Positions 7,781 through 14,561 of a stretch of DNA of 23,027 nt are shown here, in pieces; position 1 is the stretch's first letter; each line of letters starts with the position of its first letter. The translations under genes and the position numbers were made by a program. The notes under the pieces were generated by a model that saw nothing but the letters and a program-made list of their open reading frames with translations, ran no database searches and had not been told where the DNA came from. Origin of the DNA: JAEUMW01 sp039807745 (GTDB lineage Bacteria; Pseudomonadota; Gammaproteobacteria; Burkholderiales; JAEUMW01). The stretch covers positions 1 through 23,027 of the forward strand of contig JBDHRV010000046.1 in assembly GCA_039807745.1 (NCBI GenBank), read 5' to 3'.

Positions 7781-7818
7781 CCCGGACCGCGCCGGGAGAC
7801 ATGCTTTCGAGGAACCTG

Positions 7819-9375
7819 CTAGTGGCTCGTCCCTTCCGATCGCGTGATCTTGTTCCAGACGTTGTATTTGCCCACCGGCTTTCTCATCGGCAGGCGCTTC
7901 ACCTCTTTCAGGGTCTCGGTGTCGTAGATCACCAGCGCGCCGTCCTGCTCCCAGATCGACACCAGCGCGTAACGCCCGTCGCGCGTGAACTCGACGTGCG
8001 CGGCGGTCTTGCCCGGTGCCGGTCGCACCGTCTTCGCCACCTCCAGCGTGCGCTTGTCGATGAGCTGCATGGTGTCCTTGGCGGGGCTCATCATCGCGTC
8101 CACCCAGGCATAAGGTGTGACCTCGTGGCTGCGCATGAAGAACGCGGGGCCGAGCGTGGGGATTTCTTTCACCACCTGCCAGCTCTGCATGTCGATCACG
8201 CTCACCACACCCTCCTTGAGATTCGGCGTCGCCAGCACGCGCTTGCCCTCATGCTCCCAGGAGATGCCCGAGCCCAGGTGCGGCAGCCCCGGCAGCGGCA
8301 CGTCCGCGATCTTGCGCCGGACGTCGAGGTTCACCACCTGCCCCTTGCCGCCTGCACGCGCGGCGCCGATGACGTAGGCGTAGCTCGGATCGAAGAAGAA
8401 ATCGTCCAGCACTTCGTCGAGCGGCGTGCGGCGAGCGTTGAGCTTGCCCGGCGCCGCGACGCCTTCGCCCAGCTTGTAGTCGTGTACGAGTCCGTCGTAG
8501 ATCGGCGCGGCGTTGTCGTCGTAGGAGATCTCCCAGATCTCGGGCACGTCCTTCAACGCGGCAACGAAGCTCTTGCGCGGCGCGGCGTCGTACACCGCCG
8601 ACACCCGCGAGCTCTTGCCCTGCCGGTCGCGCACCTCGATCACCTTGATGAGCGAGAGATCGCGCGCGTCCAGCACCACCAGCGTGTGCGGCAGGTAGTT
8701 GGCCACCATCACGTAGCGGCCGTCGCCCGAGACGGCAACGTTGCGCGTGTTGAGCCCGGCGCGCACCTCGGCGACCGTCTGCAAGCTCCAGAGATCGAAC
8801 TTGGTCACCCAGCCATCGCGCGAGCCGAAGAAGACGTAGCGCCCGTCCGGTGTGAACTTCGGCCCGCCGTGCAGGGCATAGCGGGTCGGGAAGCGCGCGA
8901 GCGGCTCGAAGCGATCGCCGTCCAGAATGGTGACGTGATGATCGCCCGCCTCCACCACCACGAAGAGGTTCATCGGATCGGCGTCGAACTGCGGGCGGTC
9001 GGGCAGGCTGCCCGGCGTGACCGTCTCGATGCGGGACGCCTTGATCTCCGCCTCGCCCCATCGTGGCGGCGGCTCGACCTTCGCGTATACGAAGGCGGCG
9101 AGCGCTTCGATCTCCGCCGCGGAGAGCTTGTCCGCGAAGCCCGGCATCTGTGTCGCCGCACGCCCCTGCGCGATCACCGCGACCGCGTCGGCACGCTTCA
9201 GGCGCTCGAGGTTCTCGGGCAGCAGCGCGGGCCCCATGCCCCCGAAGCGGTCGGTGCCGTGGCAGCTCGCGCAGTGCGTGGCGTACAGAGTCTGCGGGTC
9301 CGGCGCCGCGAAGCTGAACGTTGCCACCAGCGCGCACAGCACCAGCGCCCGCCGCGCCCACGACGAGGTCCGCAT
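7819..9375 (-). CDS. nirN: NirN, periplasmic c-type cytochrome with d1-binding propeller (last step of heme d1 synthesis)
   Basis: Paralogue of NirS that binds dihydro-heme d1 and carries out its final dehydrogenation, forming the acrylate side chain. 518 aa from ATG at 9375 (a GTG at 9378 is also in frame). A signal peptide spans about residues 1-24; a c-type heme motif CASCH is at 35-39 with probable distal Met77 in QMPGF. An eight-bladed d1 propeller follows, with motifs PKFTPDGRYVFFGSRDGWV and GLPHLGSG, and the ending GKYNVWNK resembles the NirS C-terminus. It is shorter than NirS here (584 aa) and lacks its N-terminal extension. It follows nirJ by 10 bases without an obvious Shine-Dalgarno, so translation may be coupled. 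Last gene of the nirC-to-nirN unit. NirN rather than a second NirS is supported by the divergent active-site region and the position. Confidence 0.9.
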   Translation of the reverse strand: MRTSSWARRALVLCALVATFSFAAPDPQTLYATHCASCHGTDRFGGMGPALLPENLERLKRADAVAVIAQGRAATQMPGFADKLSAAEIEALAAFVYAKVEPPPRWGEAEIKASRIETVTPGSLPDRPQFDADPMNLFVVVEAGDHHVTILDGDRFEPLARFPTRYALHGGPKFTPDGRYVFFGSRDGWVTKFDLWSLQTVAEVRAGLNTRNVAVSGDGRYVMVANYLPHTLVVLDARDLSLIKVIEVRDRQGKSSRVSAVYDAAPRKSFVAALKDVPEIWEISYDDNAAPIYDGLVHDYKLGEGVAAPGKLNARRTPLDEVLDDFFFDPSYAYVIGAARAGGKGQVVNLDVRRKIADVPLPGLPHLGSGISWEHEGKRVLATPNLKEGVVSVIDMQSWQVVKEIPTLGPAFFMRSHEVTPYAWVDAMMSPAKDTMQLIDKRTLEVAKTVRPAPGKTAAHVEFTRDGRYALVSIWEQDGALVIYDTETLKEVKRLPMRKPVGKYNVWNKITRSEGTSH

Positions 9376-9385
9376 CACGAAAACG

Positions 9386-10582
9386 CTACGCCGCGCTGCG
9401 TTGTCTCGTGTAGGGCGTGACCTTGATCCGCTCGCGCTCGCTGGTGATGCCGAGCTCGTGATCCTCGAGGTAGCAGCCCGGATCTTCCTGCCATGGATCG
9501 CCCGTCAACTGCCGCGCGCGGGTGCGCGTGTTGCCGCCGCAGATGGAGAAATAGGCACACTCGCCGCAGCGCCCCTTGATGACGCGCGGGCTCGCCTTCA
9601 GTCCCGCCATGATCGGATCGGACACGTCGCGCCAGATCTCCGAGAAGGGTCGCGCGCGAACATTGCCCAGGCTGTAGTCCCACCAGTAGGTGTCGGGGTG
9701 GACGTTGCCGAGGTTGTCGATGTTGGCGACGTTCACGCCCGATGCGTTGCCGCCCCATTGCGCGAGCTTCGCCCCCACGTGGTACGCACGCATCGGAAAA
9801 TGGCGGCGCACCCAGCGCAGGAAATAGACGCCGTCGGCATCGTTGTTGCCGGTGACGAATTCGTTGTGCACGCCGCGCTCCCGGCAGTCCCAGCAGACGT
9901 CGAAGAGCAGGTCCATGGCCTCGCGGGTCATGGCGTGATGGGCGTCGTCCTTGCGGTTCACGTTGCCGCGGCCGGCGTAGTTCAGATGCGAGAGGTAGAA
10001 CTTGTCGATGCCTTCGGCTTCGATCATCGCCAGCAGCCACGGCAGGTCGGCGTAATTGTCGGCGGTCAGCGTAAAGCGCACGCCCACTTTCACGCCGGCA
10101 TCGCGGCACAGCCGCAGCGCGCCCATCGAGGCATCGAAGGCGCCGGCGCGGCGCCGGAAGCGGTCGTGCGTGTCGCGGCGTCCGTCGAGGCTGATGCCGA
10201 CGTAATCGAACCCGATGTCGACGATGCGATCGATGTTCGCGGCGTCGATCAGGGTGCCGTTCGTGGAGAGGCCGACGTAGAAGCCCATCGCCTTGGCGCG
10301 CCGCGCGATGTCGAAGATGTCGGGACGCAGCAGCGGCTCGCCGCCCGACAGGATCAGCACCGGCACGCGGAACGCCTTGAGATCGTCCATTACCGAGAAC
10401 ACTTCGGACGTGCCGAGCTCGCCGGGGAAGTCGTGGTCGGCGGAGACGGAGTAGCAGTGCTTGCAGGTGAGATTGCAGCGCCGGATCAGGTTCCAGATCA
10501 CGACCGGCCCGGGCGGATTACGCCTGGGTCCGATCGGGGTCGGCGCGACGATCTCCTGCATGAATTGCGATACGCGAAACAT
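9386..10582 (-). CDS. nirJ: NirJ, radical SAM enzyme of heme d1 synthesis
   Basis: Radical SAM enzyme (398 aa) that removes two propionate side chains from didecarboxysiroheme, as the step toward the keto groups of heme d1. The catalytic cluster motif CxxxCxxC is C36/C40/C43 (CNLTCKHC), with the SAM motif SGGEPLL downstream and a TIM-barrel core. The C-terminal extension holds a second cluster motif, C339/C342/C348/C370 (CGECAYFSICGGN then GCY), as expected for NirJ and SPASM-type relatives. ATG at 10582 is chosen because a strong purine site GGAGGAGAGGG lies directly upstream; the open frame continues to 10858 but would overlap nirH out of frame. The gap to nirH is 14 bases and to nirN 10 bases. 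Cytosolic. Confidence 0.95.
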   Translation of the reverse strand: MFRVSQFMQEIVAPTPIGPRRNPPGPVVIWNLIRRCNLTCKHCYSVSADHDFPGELGTSEVFSVMDDLKAFRVPVLILSGGEPLLRPDIFDIARRAKAMGFYVGLSTNGTLIDAANIDRIVDIGFDYVGISLDGRRDTHDRFRRRAGAFDASMGALRLCRDAGVKVGVRFTLTADNYADLPWLLAMIEAEGIDKFYLSHLNYAGRGNVNRKDDAHHAMTREAMDLLFDVCWDCRERGVHNEFVTGNNDADGVYFLRWVRRHFPMRAYHVGAKLAQWGGNASGVNVANIDNLGNVHPDTYWWDYSLGNVRARPFSEIWRDVSDPIMAGLKASPRVIKGRCGECAYFSICGGNTRTRARQLTGDPWQEDPGCYLEDHELGITSERERIKVTPYTRQRSAA

Positions 10583-10596
10583 CCCTCTCCTCCTCG

Positions 10597-11082
10597 TCAG
10601 CCCGCGATGCGCAGGCCGGTCTTTTTCAGTATGCGCGTGCTGTAGAGCACGTCGTGCGCACGGCAGTGCGCGCCCAGCAGGGTCGCGATGCGTGCCACGC
10701 GGTCTGCGACCTCGGCGCGATCGCGCCCGTGCACCATCGCGAACAGATTGTACGGCCACTGCGACGCATGCCGCGGCCGCCGGTAGCAGTGGGTGACGAA
10801 GTCGAGCGCGCCAACCGCCGCGCCGAGCGCGTCCACGCGCCCGTCCTCGACATCCCACACGCTCATGCCGTTCGCCGTGTAGCCGATCGCGTAGTGGTTC
10901 GGGACCACGCCCATGCGGCGGATCACCCCGCTATCGAGCATGCGCTGGATGCGCGTCTTGACCTCGTGCGCGCTCATGCCGACACGCCGCGCCAGCTCGT
11001 CGTACGGACGCGGCACGAGCGGGAGACCCGCCTGGGTGGCGACGATCAACCTGCGGTCCGCCTCGTCCACCGCGTCGCTCAC
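10597..11082 (-). CDS. nirH: NirH, Lrp/AsnC-like siroheme decarboxylase subunit (L-type)
   Basis: Cytosolic subunit of the NirDLGH complex that decarboxylates siroheme to 12,18-didecarboxysiroheme. 161 aa, with an N-terminal winged-helix region (residues 6-60) and a C-terminal ferredoxin-like ligand domain. It carries the L-type signature HCYRR (98-102) and WPYNLFAMVHGR (109-120), matching the second half of NirDL. The start is GTG at 11082, forming a GTGA overlap with the nirG stop; GAGG is 9 bases upstream. Family length is about 150-175 aa. Although the fold is that of Lrp regulators, the HTH in these proteins is not thought to act in DNA binding. The H versus L name follows operon order (D-L fused, then G, then H). 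Confidence 0.88.
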   Translation of the reverse strand: MSDAVDEADRRLIVATQAGLPLVPRPYDELARRVGMSAHEVKTRIQRMLDSGVIRRMGVVPNHYAIGYTANGMSVWDVEDGRVDALGAAVGALDFVTHCYRRPRHASQWPYNLFAMVHGRDRAEVADRVARIATLLGAHCRAHDVLYSTRILKKTGLRIAG

Positions 11083-11534
11083 GCAACGAGCCTCATCTCG
11101 ACGAAGTACTCCCGTTCCTTGGGGAACGCGAAGACGGGAAACCCTGTCTCGCGCTCGATGCGGGCGATGGCCTGGTCGATCTGCGCCGGCGTCTCCGTTG
11201 CCAGTACGAACCACATGTTGAGACGGTGCTCGCGGCGATAGTTGTGCGCGACCTCGGGCAGTGCGTTCACCCGTTCGGCCACGCGCTCGAAGTCCGCCTC
11301 CGGCACGGCCAGCGCGGCAAGCACGAACGCGCCCCCCATGCGCTCGACCTGGAACATGGGTCCGAAGCGCGTCAGGATCTTTCGTTCGAGCATGCTTTCG
11401 ATGCGTGCGATGAGCGTCGCCTCCTCGAGTCCCAGCGTTTCCGCTGCCGCACGGAAAGGTTCGTCGGCGATGGGGAAGCCGCCCTGCAGCGCATTGACGA
11501 TGCGACGGTCGACCGCGTCCAGTTCTTCACCCAT
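11079..11534 (-). CDS. nirG: NirG, Lrp/AsnC-like siroheme decarboxylase subunit (D-type)
   Basis: Second type of siroheme decarboxylase subunit, 151 aa, cytosolic. It has a winged-helix N-terminal part and the D-type signature HNYRREHRLNMWFV at residues 97-110, which contains the His pair implicated in siroheme decarboxylation in this family. The same signature occurs in the first half of NirDL, so NirG pairs with NirH as D pairs with L. ATG at 11534 overlaps the nirDL stop by 8 bases (ATGGGTGA); its own stop overlaps nirH by 4. No independent promoter is seen. Identity as a decarboxylase subunit is firm; the G label is by order. Confidence 0.88.
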   Translation of the reverse strand: MGEELDAVDRRIVNALQGGFPIADEPFRAAAETLGLEEATLIARIESMLERKILTRFGPMFQVERMGGAFVLAALAVPEADFERVAERVNALPEVAHNYRREHRLNMWFVLATETPAQIDQAIARIERETGFPVFAFPKEREYFVEMRLVA

Positions 11535-12528
11535 GCGCCGGCTCCGACTTGCGTTCGGATTCGAGATAGCGCGCCCCGCGCTGCTTGAAGCAGCGCTGCG
11601 AGAACAGCACCGCCGACGGGTAGCCGCCAACACCGCAGCGCACCCGGATCGCCTCGATCTCCCGCTCCACGTCGACGCGGCGGCGGCCGTGCACCATGCA
11701 GAAAAGGTTGTACGGCCAGTCCGGCAGCGCGCGCGTACGCCGGTAGCACAGGGTCACGAGCGGTTCGCGGGCGAGCCCCACGCCGACTTCGTGCACCACG
11801 TCGTCCGGCACGTCCCACACGCACATGGCATTCGCCTGATAGCCGAGCTCGCGGTGGCGCACGATCACGCCGAAGCGTTTGATGAGACCGCTGGCGAGCC
11901 ACCCTTCGATCAACTCGAGCGCCATCCCTTCCGTCAGCCCGGCGCGGGTGGCGAGCTTCGCGAACGGACTGGGCGTGAGCTCGAGCCCGTCCTGCAGCGC
12001 GGCCAGGAGACGGCGTTCGATCGCGGGAATCTGACAGCCCATGTCGGCGTGCGCCGCGCACGCGACCCCTTCCGTCTTGCCCTGACCGGCAAGATCGAAT
12101 CCGAGGTCGATGTGAAATTCCTCGAGCAGCCGCAGCCGGATGATGGGCAGCGCGGTGTCGGCTTCGATGCGGTCGAGCAGGTCGGCAAGCCGCGCAGGCG
12201 ACGCAGCGGTGGCGACGAACCAGAGGTTGAAGCGATGCTCGCGCTGATAGTTGTGGTTCACCCCGGGGTAGGCACTGATGCGCGCGGCCACTTCCTCGAG
12301 CCGATCGGGCGGCGCGGCAACGGCGGCGAGCGAGCCTGCGCCGATCCGGTTCGGCGCGAACACCGCACCGACCCGACTCACCGCGCCACGCGCATGCAAC
12401 TCGCGCAACGCACCCAGCACCTCGTCCTCGCTCGCGCCGACCCTTTCACCGATCGACCGGAACGGTTGCGGCACCAGCGGAAAGCCGCGCTGGAAGCTGT
12501 TGAGCAGGCTGAACTCGAGTCGCTTCAT
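11527..12528 (-). CDS. nirDL: NirDL, fused D-type and L-type siroheme decarboxylase
   Basis: A single 333-aa protein joining what are separate NirD and NirL in Pseudomonas aeruginosa. Residues 1 to about 145 form the D half, with HNYQREHRFNLWFV at 92-105. A Gly/Ala/His linker with two Cys (C157, C165) spans about 146-167. Residues 168-333 form the L half, with LCYRR at 260-264 and WPYNLFCMVHGR at 271-282. Each half has its own winged helix and ligand domain. Acts with NirG and NirH on siroheme in the cytosol. ATG at 12528 overlaps the nirF stop as ATGA, and the stop overlaps nirG by 8 bases. There is no frameshift: the fusion is a clean open frame, and such fusions are known from other denitrifiers. 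Confidence 0.93.
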   Translation of the reverse strand: MKRLEFSLLNSFQRGFPLVPQPFRSIGERVGASEDEVLGALRELHARGAVSRVGAVFAPNRIGAGSLAAVAAPPDRLEEVAARISAYPGVNHNYQREHRFNLWFVATAASPARLADLLDRIEADTALPIIRLRLLEEFHIDLGFDLAGQGKTEGVACAAHADMGCQIPAIERRLLAALQDGLELTPSPFAKLATRAGLTEGMALELIEGWLASGLIKRFGVIVRHRELGYQANAMCVWDVPDDVVHEVGVGLAREPLVTLCYRRTRALPDWPYNLFCMVHGRRRVDVEREIEAIRVRCGVGGYPSAVLFSQRCFKQRGARYLESERKSEPAHG

Positions 12529-13706
12529 AGACCCATCTTCTGCGCGCGCCAGGTGAAGAAAATTCCGCTCGGGCTCCGGGCGGGCAGTTCGGCCAGCCGG
12601 GCGAATGTCGCCGTGTCGTACACGACCACCCGGTCATCGTCGCGCGCGGAGATCCACACCTCGTCGCCCGTGGTCGTGAACTCCATGTGCAGCACGGCCC
12701 GGCCGGGTTTCAGGGACTCCACCACCTTGAGCGCTGCCACGTCGATCACCTGCACCGTATCGTTGCCCGGAAACGCAAAATTCACCCACACCTGGCCACC
12801 GTCCGGCCGCGCCATGACGAACACCGGCTGCCCGTGCACCGGGATCGCCCCGACCTGCTGCCAGCTCGTCGCATCGACCACCAGCACCTCGTGGCGACCG
12901 ATCGCGGGCAGAAACGCGTAACCCCCGGCCATCGCCCAGCCGCGCAGGTGCGGCATCTTGTAGACCGGCAGCTTCTCCGTCCCGCGGCCGTAGCCGTTCA
13001 GGATACGCTTCGGGCCGGCGTCCGGGTTGCGCATATCGAGCAGCACGAGCCCGTCCTCGCCGAAAAGACCCGCGATGTACCAGCGACCGTCCGGCGTGAT
13101 GAGCCCGTCGTAGGGCTCCTTGCCCACGTTCTCGAACTTGCGCACCGTCGGATGACGCGGGTCGGCCGCGTCGACGATCCAGATCTCGCCGGGCTCGAAC
13201 AGGCTGAAGACGAAGCGATCGTTCGGCGCATCCGCGATGCCCACCACCTTCGCCCGCTGGCCTTGGGTGCCGTACGTCGAGGGCACCTCGGACAGGAGCG
13301 TCAGCGTCTGTGCATCGAAGATCTTCACGCCGCCGGGTTCGTAGTTCGCGACTGCGACGAGCTTGCCATCGCGCGAGATGGCCCCGCCGATGGAATTGCC
13401 CGCCTGGACCGTGCGCGCGACGGCCTTCTGCGCGGCGAGATCGACCTTGGTGAGCCCGCCGTCGCGGCCAAAGACGTAGGCGTAGCGGGCGTCCTTCGAG
13501 TACACGACCGCGGCGTGCGAAAGGTCACCGAGACCGGTGATGCGGCCGACGGCTGCGCGGCGCGCCGGGTCGAGCACCTGCACGCTGCCGGTGGCGCGCT
13601 CGATCACAACACCGGCATCGCCGCCCGGCGCAGGCGACACTTCGCGACTGGCGCACGCGGCGAGCGCTATCAGCGCGAAACCCGTGAGCGCGAGCCTAGC
13701 GAGCAT
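12525..13706 (-). CDS. nirF: NirF, lipoprotein d1-type propeller enzyme of heme d1 synthesis
   Basis: NirF (393 aa) binds the tetrapyrrole intermediate and acts before NirN in the periplasm; it resembles the d1 domain of NirS without a cytochrome c domain. The N-terminus is a lipoprotein signal: MLARLALTGFALIALAAC with lipobox LAAC and Cys18, so the mature protein should be membrane-anchored. Propeller repeats are evident, for example VVYSKDARYAYVFGRDGG, AISRDGKLVAVANYEPGG and GLITPDGRWYIAGLF; His residues in MPHLRG and VLHMEF are candidates for tetrapyrrole contacts. The start overlaps the nirC stop by 11 bases, and the stop overlaps nirDL by 4. Length matches the family. Confidence 0.93.
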   Translation of the reverse strand: MLARLALTGFALIALAACASREVSPAPGGDAGVVIERATGSVQVLDPARRAAVGRITGLGDLSHAAVVYSKDARYAYVFGRDGGLTKVDLAAQKAVARTVQAGNSIGGAISRDGKLVAVANYEPGGVKIFDAQTLTLLSEVPSTYGTQGQRAKVVGIADAPNDRFVFSLFEPGEIWIVDAADPRHPTVRKFENVGKEPYDGLITPDGRWYIAGLFGEDGLVLLDMRNPDAGPKRILNGYGRGTEKLPVYKMPHLRGWAMAGGYAFLPAIGRHEVLVVDATSWQQVGAIPVHGQPVFVMARPDGGQVWVNFAFPGNDTVQVIDVAALKVVESLKPGRAVLHMEFTTTGDEVWISARDDDRVVVYDTATFARLAELPARSPSGIFFTWRAQKMGL

Positions 13707-14067
13707 CGGGCAGGCCTCGTTGCAGTTGTTGGACGATCCAGGCGGCCTCGTCCGCGGAAAGGAAGTTCTGCCAGGGCGGCATGGCGGTTCCCGGCCGGCC
13801 GTGAAGAATGGTGGCGACCAGCGAATCGGCGGGCCTCGATTGCAAAGCAGCGGGCGTCAATGCCGGCCCGAGTCCACCCTTCATGGTCATGCCGTGGCAC
13901 GAGCCGCAGTCCTGCCGCACCATCCTCAATATCTCCTCACTGCGCTCTGCGCTCGGCGCGGTAACGCCCTGGCCCGCCTGTGCGTCGGAAGAGGGCTGCG
14001 CAAGAACGCCCAGCGCGAACAGCACACTCGCGCGCCACAGCGCCGTGGAGAGCGGACCGATGCTCAT
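13696..14067 (-). CDS. nirC: NirC, small periplasmic c-type cytochrome
   Basis: Monoheme cytochrome c of 123 aa with a signal peptide (residues 1-31, ending SSDAQA). The heme motif is CGSCH (C54, C57, H58) and the probable axial Met is M96 in TAMPPW. In other denitrifiers NirC can donate electrons to NirS and is linked to heme d1 maturation. ATG at 14067 is the only start that leaves a normal signal peptide. No Shine-Dalgarno is present: the bases before ATG are CCCTCATCC. The predicted start site is only about 3 bases upstream, so the mRNA may be leaderless. First gene of the nirC-F-DL-G-H-J-N unit, separated from nirM by a terminator. Confidence 0.87.
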   Translation of the reverse strand: MSIGPLSTALWRASVLFALGVLAQPSSDAQAGQGVTAPSAERSEEILRMVRQDCGSCHGMTMKGGLGPALTPAALQSRPADSLVATILHGRPGTAMPPWQNFLSADEAAWIVQQLQRGLPDAR

Positions 14068-14076
14068 GGATGAGGG

Positions 14077-14118
14077 ATCATCGGACCATCGGCTGGGGCA
14101 AGCCTTGATGCAACTCAA
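14077..14118 (-). promoter_or_regulatory. FNR/DNR-type promoter of nirCFDLGHJN
   Basis: On the minus strand the box at 14118-14105 is TTGAG-TTGC-ATCAA, one base from the consensus TTGAT-N4-ATCAA. Class II spacing puts the -10 at 14082-14077, where GATGAT (4 of 6 matches) is found. The start would be near 14070. The box lies just downstream of the nirM terminator, so the heme d1 genes have their own anaerobic/NO control. Confidence 0.7.
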
Positions 14119-14137
14119 GTCCTCGCACGCTAAGGCG

Positions 14138-14170
14138 AAAAACGCCGGACGGGGAGAACCCCGCCCGGCG
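14138..14170 (-). terminator. Rho-independent terminator after nirSM
   Basis: The minus-strand transcript forms a 12-pair stem between 14170-14159 and 14154-14143 (CGCCGGGCGGGG with CCCCGUCCGGCG, including one G-U pair) and a UUCU loop, followed directly by five U residues (14142-14138). It lies 36 bases after the nirM stop. Confidence 0.93.
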
Positions 14171-14206
14171 CAAGACAGCAAGGACGATCAGGTGGACTCG
14201 CGTCCG

Positions 14207-14539
14207 CTACTTAGTGAGAATCCACTCCACGAGGCTCTTGAGGTCCGCGTCGCTGATCTTCTCGGGCGGGTTCGGCGGCATCGGAATCTGACCCCAGTTG
14301 CCGGAGCCGCCCTTACGCACCTTTTCGGACAGGGTCGCGACCGCCTTGGCGTCGCCCTTGTATTTCTTTGCGACATCCTTGTACGACGGCCCGACCATCT
14401 TCTTGTCGACCGCGTGACAGGCACTACAGCCGGCCTTGCCCATCGCGGCGTTCGCGGCGGCATCGTCCATCGCGCCGAACGCCTGGCCTGCGAAGACGGC
14501 CGCAGCGGCAGCGGCGATGGCGGCGTGCAGAAGCTTCAT
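14207..14539 (-). CDS. nirM: NirM, cytochrome c551-type electron donor
   Basis: Small soluble periplasmic cytochrome of the c551 class (110 aa with signal peptide, residues 1-23). Heme motif CSACH is at C38/C41/H42. The axial Met is M87 in the class-typical QIPMPPNPP loop, and GPSYKDVAKKY is the usual second helix region. It carries electrons from the bc1 complex to NirS. The gene starts 22 bases after nirS with a purine-rich site (AGAGGGGGA) and is followed by a strong terminator, so nirS-nirM is a short transcript. The family assignment is clear; the nirM name follows from its place after nirS. Confidence 0.93.
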   Translation of the reverse strand: MKLLHAAIAAAAAAVFAGQAFGAMDDAAANAAMGKAGCSACHAVDKKMVGPSYKDVAKKYKGDAKAVATLSEKVRKGGSGNWGQIPMPPNPPEKISDADLKSLVEWILTK

Positions 14540-14561
14540 GTTGGATCCCCCTCTTGTTGGA

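Noticed and set aside
7781..7796. Hairpin CCCGG/CCGGG after nirN considered as a terminator
   Set aside because: Only five base pairs and no T-run follows; it abuts the nosZ FNR-type box, so read-through into nos remains possible.
7774..9420. Plus-strand open frames opposite nirN and running toward nirJ
   Set aside because: Low-complexity shadow translations (His/Arg/Val-rich) with no recognisable domain.
10583..10858. N-terminal extension of nirJ
   Set aside because: It lies inside nirH in another frame; the strong GGAGGAGAGGG site supports the start at 10582.
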